DNA of 9,073 bases from Luminiphilus sp. (GCA_029251065.1 JAQXEB010000122.1:1-9073), one strand, 5' to 3'. Positions 1-6,940 are shown, counted from the stretch's first letter. A program made the numbers and translations. The notes: generated by a model not told the origin, from the sequence alone.

Positions 1-1167
1 GAGCTTGAAGCACAACTGGTTAATTTTTCTGCGTCGCGACCCCTCGGGCTGATTTTGCCGTCGCTGTATTCCGAACTACAGACCCCAGCAATGCCTAATA
101 TTCGATCGGAACTGATGAAAGTGCCTTATCTATCTCAGATTGTTGTGGGCTTAGATCGGGCCGATGAGGATGAATATCAGTCAGCGCTCGAGTTCTTTGC
201 TGAGCTTCCTCAGCAGCATAGGGTGCTTTGGCAGGATGGGCCTAGGTTAAGGGCGATTCATGCGGAACTCGAAGCCCGAGGTCTCGCGCCACAGGAGCCT
301 GGCAAGGGTCGTAACGTTTGGTACTGTATGGGATACGTTCTGGCCACGTCGCGCAGCGATGCGGTGGCTATTCATGACTGCGATATTTTGACTTACGACC
401 GTAGTCTTTTAGCGCGCCTAATCTACCCGGTCGCGAATCCCCTTTTTAGTTTCGAGTTTTGCAAGGGCTACTACGCGCGTGTTGCAGGTAATAAATTAAA
501 CGGACGCGCTTGCCGGTTATTGGTTGGACCTTTGATTCACGCAACAAAGCGTGTTTTGGGTGAAAATGACTTTCTGAATTACCTGGATAGTTTTCGCTAC
601 GTACTTGCTGGAGAATTCGCATTCCGTCGAGAGCTACTCAGTGATATGCGCGTCCCCAGTGACTGGGGGCTTGAGATGGGTGTGGCATCGGAAATGTACC
701 GAAATAACAGCGCAAACCGAATCTGTCAGGTGGAGCTCACCGATTTCTATGATCACAAACACCAAGATCTCTCGATCAATGATGCGCAGCGAGGTCTATC
801 GCGCATGTCTTTGGACATTACAAAGTCGTTGATCCGCAAACTCGCGATTCAAGGCACTGTGTTTAATCAAGAGACGTTTCGCACGCTCAAAGCAACCTAT
901 TACCGCGTTGCACTCGATTACGTAGAGAGTTATCGACGCGATGCACTGATGAATGGGCTGGACTTTGATACCCACACTGAAGAACAAGCGGTAGAGCTTT
1001 TTGCGACCAATATTTTAGAGGCCGGCAAGCAATTTCTTGAGCGTCCGTTGGACGCGCCGTTTATGCCAACGTGGTCGCGTGTGGTGAGCGCAATACCCGA
1101 TATTTACGAGCGGCTTATTCAAGCTGTTGAGGAGGACCACAACGAATTTTCAGCACGGGGGCGCTAG
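1..1167 (+). CDS. Glucosyl-3-phosphoglycerate synthase-like glycosyltransferase (GT81/GT2-like), 5' partial
   Basis: Probably transfers glucose from an NDP-glucose donor to 3-phosphoglycerate, giving glucosyl-3-phosphoglycerate, the precursor of the compatible solute glucosylglycerate; cytosolic. The frame is open from base 1. The 18 codons before the TTG at 55 read on smoothly into the family's N-terminal strand (GLILPSLYSEL), so that TTG lies inside the domain and the true start is off the left edge. Counting from the first codon in the window (388 residues), one sees LPSLYSEL near 19-26, VVGLDRA at 48-54 (nucleotide-binding region), GKGRNVWY at 101-108, the metal-binding D-x-D as HDCD at 125-128, then FEFCKGYYARV (151-161), LAGEFAF (204-210), DWGLEMG (221-227) and a DHKHQ histidine cluster near 251-255. 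This order is that of GpgS-like enzymes. The sugar-phosphorylase gene follows after 9 bases, so the two are probably one operon and the pairing supports the glucosylglycerate role. A mannosyl-3-phosphoglycerate synthase-like activity is the main alternative. Confidence 0.85.
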   Translation, partial: ELEAQLVNFSASRPLGLILPSLYSELQTPAMPNIRSELMKVPYLSQIVVGLDRADEDEYQSALEFFAELPQQHRVLWQDGPRLRAIHAELEARGLAPQEPGKGRNVWYCMGYVLATSRSDAVAIHDCDILTYDRSLLARLIYPVANPLFSFEFCKGYYARVAGNKLNGRACRLLVGPLIHATKRVLGENDFLNYLDSFRYVLAGEFAFRRELLSDMRVPSDWGLEMGVASEMYRNNSANRICQVELTDFYDHKHQDLSINDAQRGLSRMSLDITKSLIRKLAIQGTVFNQETFRTLKATYYRVALDYVESYRRDALMNGLDFDTHTEEQAVELFATNILEAGKQFLERPLDAPFMPTWSRVVSAIPDIYERLIQAVEEDHNEFSARGR

Positions 1168-1176
1168 TGAGTCATC

Positions 1177-2955
1177 ATGAGTAGTCACCATGCACGAGTG
1201 AGTTACCTCACCTGTCGATTGTACGAGGGCCGAGAGGATGCACCTGATTTAGCGGCGCTTGCAGAAAAACTCGTGTCCGCTATTTCAGACACGCCGATAG
1301 GCAATAAATCTTCGGGCACATTACCGTTACCCGAGCTTTGGTCTCAGGCTGATGTTGCGCTGATTACTTATGGCGACTCGATTGTTAAAGACGGCGAGAA
1401 GCCACTTAAAGTACTTAATGACTTCTGTCGAGAGTGGTTGGGAAGCGCGGTTACCTGGGTGCACATCCTCCCGTTCTTTCCCTGGACGTCAGACGATGGG
1501 TTTTCAATTCTCGATTACTCAACGGTGAACCAAGCGCTGGGGAATTGGAGTGATGTCACGTCCATTGCGACGCGCTACAAATTAATGGCCGATTTGGTCT
1601 TGAATCATTGCTCGATTCGATCGGCGTGGTTTGAAAATTTCAAACAAGGCATTAGTCCTGGCGCCGGATACTTTTTTACTGCGGATGCGCATTTTGATAC
1701 ATCGCGGGTCGTGCGTCCGCGGACCAGTGATTTGGTCTTGCCAGTATTGACCTCTCAGGGGAGTCAGGATGTTTGGTGCACCTTTAGTCACGATCAGGTC
1801 GATTTTGACTTTTCTAACCCCGAGGTCTTGCTCGAATTTGTCAAAATTATTCGACTCTACCTCGATCGTGGCATCCGGATTTTCAGACTCGACGCGGTGG
1901 CGTTTACCTGGAAGCGCTCGGGAACGACCTGCATTAATTTGCCAGAGGCCCACGATCTGGTTCGCTTATTACGTGCGCTCCTAGAATACGAGCAGCCCGA
2001 CGCCGTAGTGATTACCGAGACCAACGTTCCTAATATTGAGAATCTCGCTTATTTTGGTCAGCGAGACGAAGCCCACTGCATTTATAACTTCGCCTTGCCC
2101 CCGCTGCTGATTCACACATTAATCGAAGCGGACTGCTCAAGACTGACGCGTTGGCTAATGAGTATGCCTCCCGCGGTTCTGGGGACGACCTACTTCAACT
2201 TTTTGGCATCACATGATGGTGTGGGTCTCAGACCCGTCGAAGGATTACTCAGTTCCGGAGAATTAGATTCGATGGTGGACTGCCTTCAGTTAAACGGGGC
2301 ACTTCTCTCTTGGCGAGAGACCGCTGAGGGCGATCGCAGCATCTACGAAGTGAACGTGTCACTTTACGATGCATTTAAGTTTCAAAGTGCCGATGCCGAG
2401 ACAACGCTTGCGCGCATGATATTGGCACACGCCATTGTACTGGGGCTCGAAGGGATACCGGCACTTTACATACACAGTTTTTTGGCCACTCAAAATGACA
2501 TAGAGCGCGTCCAGAACACTGGGCACAACCGGGCGATCAATCGACATCAGTGGGACATGGATGAGCTAACACAACACCTAACAGATCCGGAGAGCCATCA
2601 TGCCTTGTGTTTGATGGGGCTGAAGGCTTTGATTCAAATACGACAGCGTCAGCCGGCCTTTCATCCGAATGCGACGCAGTACACGCTCAACTGTGGGCAA
2701 TCCATATTTGGATTTTGGCGTCAAAGCCATGATCGCGTACAGAGTATTTTTTGCTTATACAACGTCACGGAGGAGGCGAGCTCAATTTCAACTGCGTCGC
2801 TCAACCTGGTTGGGAACGACACCTGGGAAGATCTGATCACTGGTTTGACTCTCGAGATCGCAGTGGAGGGCGAAATCGCAATGAAGCCTTATCAAGCTAT
2901 TTGGCTGACCAATCGCTCCGTATCACCCGAGATTTCCTCCGAGATTCAATCATAG
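1177..2955 (+). CDS. GH13_18 sugar phosphorylase, probably glucosylglycerate phosphorylase
   Basis: Cytosolic retaining alpha-glucoside phosphorylase; best guess is glucosylglycerate + phosphate to glucose-1-phosphate + glycerate. The 592-residue length fits the subfamily. The (beta/alpha)8 signature motifs are in order: DLVLNH (139-144), RLDAVAF with nucleophile D239, ITETNVP with acid/base E281, and ASHDG with transition-state stabiliser D347. The catalytic triad is complete. From memory, the ITETNVP motif, the following DEAH..YNFALPPL block (297-310) and the TWKRSGTTCINLPEAH stretch (244-259) match glucosylglycerate phosphorylases such as E. coli YcjM rather than classical sucrose phosphorylases, which carry a different acid/base loop. 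The upstream GpgS-like gene, 9 bases away, agrees with this acceptor. The ATG at 1177 is the first in-frame ATG after the upstream stop; its ribosome binding site is weak, which suits translational coupling. Sucrose phosphorylase or glucosylglycerol phosphorylase remain possible; the family is near certain, the substrate less so. Confidence 0.87.
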   Translation: MSSHHARVSYLTCRLYEGREDAPDLAALAEKLVSAISDTPIGNKSSGTLPLPELWSQADVALITYGDSIVKDGEKPLKVLNDFCREWLGSAVTWVHILPFFPWTSDDGFSILDYSTVNQALGNWSDVTSIATRYKLMADLVLNHCSIRSAWFENFKQGISPGAGYFFTADAHFDTSRVVRPRTSDLVLPVLTSQGSQDVWCTFSHDQVDFDFSNPEVLLEFVKIIRLYLDRGIRIFRLDAVAFTWKRSGTTCINLPEAHDLVRLLRALLEYEQPDAVVITETNVPNIENLAYFGQRDEAHCIYNFALPPLLIHTLIEADCSRLTRWLMSMPPAVLGTTYFNFLASHDGVGLRPVEGLLSSGELDSMVDCLQLNGALLSWRETAEGDRSIYEVNVSLYDAFKFQSADAETTLARMILAHAIVLGLEGIPALYIHSFLATQNDIERVQNTGHNRAINRHQWDMDELTQHLTDPESHHALCLMGLKALIQIRQRQPAFHPNATQYTLNCGQSIFGFWRQSHDRVQSIFCLYNVTEEASSISTASLNLVGNDTWEDLITGLTLEIAVEGEIAMKPYQAIWLTNRSVSPEISSEIQS

Positions 2956-3014
2956 CCATTTATTAGCGCCTTGGGCTCTGGTCCCTGACTGGGTGGGTGT
3001 GTGATCATTGGGTT

Positions 3015-3746
3015 ATGTTGGCGTTCGGTTTTTTCATTATTGCAGTGGTCTACTCCGCCGTGGGCTTTGGTGGTGGCTCGACTTATATTGCGCTGCTTGC
3101 ACTGAGTGGGCAGCCCGCTGAGGTAATCCCGCTGATCGCGCTGCCTTGCAATATTTTAGTTGTGACCATTGGGAGCTATTTTGCGGTTCACCGAAGACAC
3201 TTCGACTGGCATTTATCCATCCCCTTTTTTATCGCCTCAGTGCCCATGGCCTTTTTGGGTGGGCTTATTCAATTACAGGCAACACTGTATTTTGTGCTTC
3301 TAGGGTTAAGTCTTGTGATCGCGGGCATGAGTCTGTTATTCCGGGCGGCCCCAACTGATGTTAGCGCCGTGCCTGGCTCTCGAGGTTTGGCGGCCGGTAT
3401 TGGTGCAGGACTGGGTTTTGTGTCAGGTATGGTGGGTATCGGTGGTGGTATTTTTCTCGCTCCGGTCCTTCATCATTTGCGCTGGGCATCGAGTAAAACG
3501 ATTGCCGCACTGTGCAGTTTCTTTATTTTAATTAATTCGTTGAGCGGTTTGGCTGGACAAGTATTGAAAACAGGATCCGAGGCGGCGATCGTAGCGGGTG
3601 CTTACGCAGCGCCCTTACTGCTGGCAGTCGCAGTTGGCGGTATCTTAGGCGGTCGATTCGTGATCGAGGGTGTCGCCAATCAACGCATCGCCGAGTTGAC
3701 AGGATTACTTGTGCTCATCGTTGGTATACGTATTTTGTGGGTTTAG
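3015..3746 (+). CDS. TauE/SafE family membrane permease (sulfite/organosulfonate exporter-like)
   Basis: Inner-membrane protein of the TauE/SafE (DUF81) family, members of which export sulfite, sulfoacetate or related anions; the cargo of this one is not known. It is almost entirely hydrophobic with about seven or eight membrane segments and shows the family's internal duplication: a glycine-rich AVGFGGGSTY motif in the first half and SGMVGIGGGIFLAPVL in the second. A short polar hinge containing TDVSAVPGSRG joins the halves. The start is uncertain: the frame also allows GTG at 2997, six codons earlier. ATG at 3015 puts the first membrane helix right at the N-terminus, as is usual in the family; neither start has a good Shine-Dalgarno sequence. 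It lies about 60 bases after the phosphorylase gene with no clear terminator between, so it may be read from the same transcript. The TauD-like dioxygenase two genes downstream makes sulfite an attractive cargo, by inference only. Confidence 0.82.
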   Translation: MLAFGFFIIAVVYSAVGFGGGSTYIALLALSGQPAEVIPLIALPCNILVVTIGSYFAVHRRHFDWHLSIPFFIASVPMAFLGGLIQLQATLYFVLLGLSLVIAGMSLLFRAAPTDVSAVPGSRGLAAGIGAGLGFVSGMVGIGGGIFLAPVLHHLRWASSKTIAALCSFFILINSLSGLAGQVLKTGSEAAIVAGAYAAPLLLAVAVGGILGGRFVIEGVANQRIAELTGLLVLIVGIRILWV

Positions 3747-3892
3747 CTGCAGGTGTTTGCGGTGTTTTTGCCTGCGATGATGGTGCGATCTGTAATCAAC
3801 GGGTGTGCTCGCGACTGCTGATCAACCATGATTTAAGGCTGGCTTTAAAACAAGAATCCAGAACATAACCAGAGCATAGAAGGAGGTGAGGC
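3747..3892. other. Intergenic region ahead of the DUF2237 gene
   Basis: This 146-base gap holds no convincing gene. Near its right end it is AT-richer and contains an imperfect palindrome at about 3832-3849 (TTTAAG, five bases, CTTTAAA) that could be an operator or part of a promoter. No good -35/-10 pair was found. A GCAGG/CCTGC inverted repeat near 3750-3776 lacks a T-run after it and is not called as a terminator. Confidence 0.3.
3881..3890 (+). promoter_or_regulatory. Strong Shine-Dalgarno for the DUF2237 gene
   Basis: AGGAGGTGAG sits at 3881-3890 and AGGAGG ends six bases before the GTG at 3893. It is close to a perfect anti-16S match and by far the best ribosome binding site in the window. 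It decides the GTG start over the in-frame ATG at 3908. Confidence 0.85.
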
Positions 3893-4282
3893 GTGAAGGC
3901 TGAACGAATGCCTAAGTCACAGCAAAACGTTTTTGGTGAGCCCATAGAGCTCTGCTGCAATGACCCGGTGACGGGTTTTTATCGTGACGGACACTGCAAT
4001 ACGGGTCCCAACGATCTGGGCACACACACGGTGTGTGCTTTGATGACATCAACGTTTCTAGAGTACTCCGCGTCCGCGGGGAATGACCTGAGTACGCCGC
4101 GCCCCGAGTATGGTTTCCCTGGACTTGTCGAGGGGAACCGATGGTGTTTGTGTGCGCTGCGATGGGAACAGGCCCATCGAGCTGGAAAGGCGCCAAAACT
4201 ATACCTGAGAGCGACTAACATCGTGACCTTAAGGGCTATACCGTTGGACGTGCTCAAGCCCTATGCTTTAGACCTCGTGTGA
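3893..4282 (+). CDS. DUF2237 family protein (conserved, function unknown)
   Basis: A 129-residue soluble protein with no signal peptide or membrane segment. It has the full DUF2237 pattern: NVFGEPIELCCNDPVTGFYRDGHC (residues 12-35), a GP..LGTHTVCA.MT block (38-52), NDLSTPRPEYGFPGL (64-78), GNRWCLCALRWEQA (81-94) and a C-terminal region ending PLDVLKPYA. Six cysteines (21, 22, 35, 48, 85, 87) and histidines 34 and 45 fall in the conserved blocks, which suggests metal binding or structural or redox roles; that is inference, as the family has no established activity that I know of. The protein is complete for the family. The start is GTG, supported by AGGAGG six bases upstream. It lies between the TauE-like permease and the TauD-like dioxygenase on the same strand, but the gaps of 146 and 137 bases on either side leave room for separate promoters. 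Confidence 0.9.
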   Translation: MKAERMPKSQQNVFGEPIELCCNDPVTGFYRDGHCNTGPNDLGTHTVCALMTSTFLEYSASAGNDLSTPRPEYGFPGLVEGNRWCLCALRWEQAHRAGKAPKLYLRATNIVTLRAIPLDVLKPYALDLV

Positions 4283-4285
4283 GAG

Positions 4286-4405
4286 GTGCGCGTAATTACT
4301 TTGGAGGATGGCCTTGTAAACGAGACAACTGGTAATCTCCCGCCCAATAAGCAGGTTGTTTTTTCTGACGAGACCAGGCTCAAACGAGTGTTCGGTGCCT
4401 CGTGA
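4286..4405 (+). CDS. Possible 39-residue ORF, doubtful
   Basis: The gap between the DUF2237 gene and the dioxygenase gene contains a GTG-started frame, in the same frame as DUF2237 and three bases after its stop, that stays open for 39 codons to a TGA at 4403-4405. It reads as a charged, soluble peptide (MRVITLEDGL near the start, DETRLKRVFG near the end). There is no spaced Shine-Dalgarno for the GTG, and an open run of 40 codons arises by chance fairly often. I do not recognise it. It could be noise, or a remnant of a longer C-terminus of the upstream protein, although that protein already has its usual family length. Confidence 0.15.
   Translation: MRVITLEDGLVNETTGNLPPNKQVVFSDETRLKRVFGAS
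4325..4364 (+). terminator. Weak candidate intrinsic terminator after DUF2237 gene
   Basis: ACAACTG (4325-4331) can pair with CAGGTTGT (4352-4359) with one bulged G, leaving a loop of about 20 bases. It is followed by six T (4359-4364). The right arm and T-run look like a rho-independent terminator, but the stem is short and the loop is long. If real, it would separate the DUF2237 gene from the dioxygenase gene, which would then need its own promoter. Confidence 0.3.
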
Positions 4406-4419
4406 AAACTGGGGGCTAG

Positions 4420-5241
4420 ATGAAGGTTTCAAGAGTTTCAGGTGCGTTGGGCGGATCGGTGTCTCAGCTTGATGTGAGTGCGGCTTTAGCCGACGGCAGT
4501 ATTAATGTCATTCGCGAGTTGCTAAACGAGCACGAAGTGTTGTTCTTAAGAGATCAGTCATTGTCACCGACTGAACAGCGCGATTTGGCAAGACTTTTTG
4601 GACCACTTCAGACACACCCAGCCTACGGCATCGTCGACAATATTCCCGAAGTTATGTTGTTGGAGAGTACGCCCCAAAATCCCTCTAAAATTGAAGTTTG
4701 GCACTCCGATATGACGTTCCGTCAGCACCCGCCATCCGTGACGGTGCTCCGCGGCATTACCATTCCTGAAGTGGGAGGCGACACGCTCTTTGCCAGCATG
4801 ACCTCGGCGTATGACTCGCTGTCTGAGGGTATGAAGCGTTACCTAGAGCCGTTGATCGCCGTTCATGATTTTTCACACGGTTTCAAGGAGAGTCTAGCGG
4901 AGCCCGGTGGTCGCGAGCGACTGAAAACTGCGCTTGCAGAGAATCCGCCCGTCAGGCACCGCGTCATTCAAACGCACCCCGAAACCGGCAAAAAAGTTAT
5001 TTTCGTTAATGCGCTGTTTACCGCGCACATCGAAGGCTTGTCGCCACTGGAGTCCTCTGAAGTCCTGCGCTTTCTGTATCAGCATTGTGTTCTGCCAGAG
5101 CACACCTGCCGTTTTAGCTGGGAGGAGAACAGCCTCGTGTTATGGGATAACCGCAGCACTCAACACAAGCCAGTTAACGACTTTTTGCCCGCACGGCGAG
5201 CGTTACATCGCGCCGTGAGCGAGGGCGACCAACCTTACTGA
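4420..5241 (+). CDS. TauD/TfdA family Fe(II)/2-oxoglutarate-dependent dioxygenase
   Basis: Cytosolic non-haem iron oxygenase of 273 residues, close to TauD in length. It would couple 2-oxoglutarate decarboxylation to hydroxylation of a small substrate; taurine dioxygenase itself releases sulfite and aminoacetaldehyde. The iron ligands are all present: H95 and D97 in VWHSDMTF, and H249 in DNRSTQHK. R260 and R264 in ARRALHR match TauD's 2-oxoglutarate arginine (R266) and taurine sulfonate arginine (R270). H66 and Y69 (THPAYG) match TauD H70 and Y73, while the position of TauD N95 appears to be I91; this alignment is by eye and from memory. Overall similarity runs along the whole chain (VHDFSHGF, ENPPVRH, RVIQTHPETGKK, IFVN.LFT), so a taurine- or sulfonate-like substrate is plausible but other TfdA-family substrates cannot be excluded. 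The ATG at 4420 follows a GGGGG stretch (4411-4415). Its stop abuts the stop of the convergent symporter gene with no bases between. Confidence 0.88.
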   Translation: MKVSRVSGALGGSVSQLDVSAALADGSINVIRELLNEHEVLFLRDQSLSPTEQRDLARLFGPLQTHPAYGIVDNIPEVMLLESTPQNPSKIEVWHSDMTFRQHPPSVTVLRGITIPEVGGDTLFASMTSAYDSLSEGMKRYLEPLIAVHDFSHGFKESLAEPGGRERLKTALAENPPVRHRVIQTHPETGKKVIFVNALFTAHIEGLSPLESSEVLRFLYQHCVLPEHTCRFSWEENSLVLWDNRSTQHKPVNDFLPARRALHRAVSEGDQPY

Positions 5242-6672
5242 TTACGCGGTCTCCTGCAGGTAGCCTTCAACCTCGCGTTTCACCATGGGTGCAAAAAGGT
5301 AAAGTGCAATGAGATTAGGCACTGCAATAAGAAAGATCATCGCATCTGAGAAGTCGAGTACGGCTCTCAACTCGAGCACGCAGCCCAGCGCAAAAAACGT
5401 AAGAAAAGTCGCTTGAAAGGCAATGGTCCGCCACTTGCCAATGCCCACTAAGTAATTCCATGCAGTGAGCCCGTAATACGACCACGCCAATGCGGTTGAA
5501 AAGGCGAACAGTATGGCTGCGCAGGCAATGAGGTATGGAGCCCAAGGTAAATGATAGGCAAAGGCGGCTGATGTCAGCTCGATACCTGCCAGTTCGCCGC
5601 CCATTAGTCCATTTGGGACCGCGGTTGTTAGAATGACCAGTGAGCTCAGTGTCAGTACCACCACAGTGTCGATGAAGGGCTCGAGTAATCCAACCAATCC
5701 CTCGGATGCTGGCTCTTTGGTTTTCACTGCAGAGTGTGCGATCGATGCAGAGCCCAAACCGGCCTCATTGGAAAATAGTGCGCGTTGAAAGCCTATGATC
5801 AACGCGCCCAGTGCGCCGCCCGCCATAGCGTCGTTGCCAAATGCACCGGATACAGCACTCGCGATGGCAATGGGAATATTCTCCCAGCTCATACTGATGA
5901 TGACCAAACAGCCTAAAATATAAATGCCTGCCATGAAGGGGACGATGACCGCCGCTGCGCGAGCGATCGATGTGATGCCCCCAATAATGACTATGCCCAC
6001 AACGGCGGCCAGCACGATACCAAAGGCTAAGGAGTAATCGACGAGGAAACTGGTCTCACCACCGGTGATCACCAGCATTTGTTGATACGCTTGATTGGAC
6101 TGAAACATGTTGCCCACGCCGAAGCAGCCCACCACGAGTGCAAGCGCGTAGAGCATTCCGAGGCTTCGTCCCACTTTTGGCCAATGGCGCTCTTTAAAAT
6201 AGGCGTCGAGATAGTACATTGGACCACCCGATACGGTACCGTCTGGGTGAATACGCCGGTATTTCACACCCAAGGTACACTCAATCAGTTTTGTGGACAT
6301 GGATAAAAAGCCCGCGACGAATAGCCAAAACGCTGCGCCTGCGCCGCCGAGACTGATGGCGACTGCCACGCCGCCAATGTTACCCACGCCCACGGTCCCT
6401 GATATAGCGGTTGCAAGCGCTCGAAAGTGACTGATTTCACCCTCAGCAGAGGGGTCTTTAAAGTCCCCTCTGACGTGCCGAAACGCCAGCCAAAACCCTC
6501 TAATATTGATAAATCGAAGGTAGAAAGTAAAAAACAAGGCGCCGATGGCGAGCCACAGCACCACGAGAGGCACGTCTTGTCCAAACAGAGGAACGGCAAA
6601 AAAAACGACACTGGATAAAGCGCTCGCCAGAGGCGCCATGAATGCATCGATTGACGCGGCTAGCGTATCCAT
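5242..6672 (-). CDS. Sodium:alanine/glycine symporter (AGCS family)
   Basis: Inner-membrane secondary transporter that takes up alanine, glycine or a similar small amino acid with sodium. The 476 residues are a normal family length, with about ten or eleven hydrophobic segments. Family motifs are clear: SGTVGVGNIGGVAVAISLGG (91-110), GGPMYYLDAY (149-158), GFQRALFSNEAGLGSASIAH (294-313) followed by KTKEP.SEGLVGLLEPFIDT (317-336), and ALAWSYYGLTAWNYLVG (394-410). The ATG at 6670-6672 is preceded by AGGAAG about eight bases upstream on the coding strand. It is probably co-transcribed with the 50-residue gene 45 bases upstream. Its stop directly abuts that of the convergent dioxygenase gene, so any terminator would have to lie inside that gene. 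The exact substrate cannot be read from the sequence. Small sulfonated amino acids would be a speculative alternative given the neighbour. Confidence 0.93.
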   Translation of the reverse strand: MDTLAASIDAFMAPLASALSSVVFFAVPLFGQDVPLVVLWLAIGALFFTFYLRFINIRGFWLAFRHVRGDFKDPSAEGEISHFRALATAISGTVGVGNIGGVAVAISLGGAGAAFWLFVAGFLSMSTKLIECTLGVKYRRIHPDGTVSGGPMYYLDAYFKERHWPKVGRSLGMLYALALVVGCFGVGNMFQSNQAYQQMLVITGGETSFLVDYSLAFGIVLAAVVGIVIIGGITSIARAAAVIVPFMAGIYILGCLVIISMSWENIPIAIASAVSGAFGNDAMAGGALGALIIGFQRALFSNEAGLGSASIAHSAVKTKEPASEGLVGLLEPFIDTVVVLTLSSLVILTTAVPNGLMGGELAGIELTSAAFAYHLPWAPYLIACAAILFAFSTALAWSYYGLTAWNYLVGIGKWRTIAFQATFLTFFALGCVLELRAVLDFSDAMIFLIAVPNLIALYLFAPMVKREVEGYLQETA

Positions 6673-6717
6673 TATTTTTTCTTCCTATCCATAATTGAAA
6701 ATTCGCAAACGCGGTAA

Positions 6718-6870
6718 TTAAGGCTTGTGGCGTAGCTCGCGCGCTGCGCCTATTGCAATCCCCACACCAATCCAGACGCCTTCTTGAGTGAACACGTAAA
6801 GCACTGCACCGAAGGTGAGTCCCATTCCGATAAAAAACCCTAGCGGGGGGCTAAATTTGTTCTCGCTCAT
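6718..6870 (-). CDS. Small glycine-rich membrane protein, 50 residues
   Basis: A complete 50-codon frame runs from ATG (complement of 6868-6870) to TAA (complement of 6718-6720). The product has a short polar N-terminus (MSENKFSPP), then two hydrophobic stretches, GFFIGMGLTFGAVLYVF (11-27) and GVWIGVGIAIGAA (31-43), and a basic tail (RELRHKP). Glycines recur every three to four residues (11, 15, 17, 21, 31, 35, 37, 41), a glycine-zipper-like pattern typical of tight helix packing. It is therefore probably an inner-membrane hairpin. The upstream GATGA is only a weak ribosome binding site. The gene lies 45 bases upstream of the symporter gene on the same strand and probably shares its transcript; an accessory role for the transporter is possible but unproven. 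I do not recognise a named family. The patterned composition makes a real gene likely. Confidence 0.72.
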   Translation of the reverse strand: MSENKFSPPLGFFIGMGLTFGAVLYVFTQEGVWIGVGIAIGAARELRHKP

Positions 6871-6916
6871 ATTTCATCTTACATTGCGTGCAAGGCGGCA
6901 CTGATTTTAGTTCGGT

Positions 6917-6940
6917 GAGTATGACACTGAGCATGAGACT
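6917..6940. repeat. Two-copy 12-bp imperfect tandem repeat
   Basis: GAGTATGACACT (6917-6928) is followed at once by GAGCATGAGACT (6929-6940), identical at 10 of 12 positions. It lies in the divergent promoter region. The period is close to one helical turn plus one base, which would suit a regulator binding side by side, but two copies can also arise by chance or slippage. Confidence 0.5.

Noticed and set aside
3750..3776. GCAGG/CCTGC inverted repeat after the TauE-like gene as a terminator
   Set aside because: The stem is five or six base pairs with a 16-base loop and no T-run follows it.
3912..4257. Two minus-strand frames (94 and 92 codons) inside the DUF2237 gene
   Set aside because: The plus-strand DUF2237 reading matches a conserved family along its whole length; the antisense products have no recognisable pattern.
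4308..4319. Three-codon ATG-GCC-TTG-TAA mini-frame preceded by GGAGG
   Set aside because: Although the ribosome binding site-like GGAGG is present, it overlaps the ATG with no spacing, and a three-codon frame has no other support.
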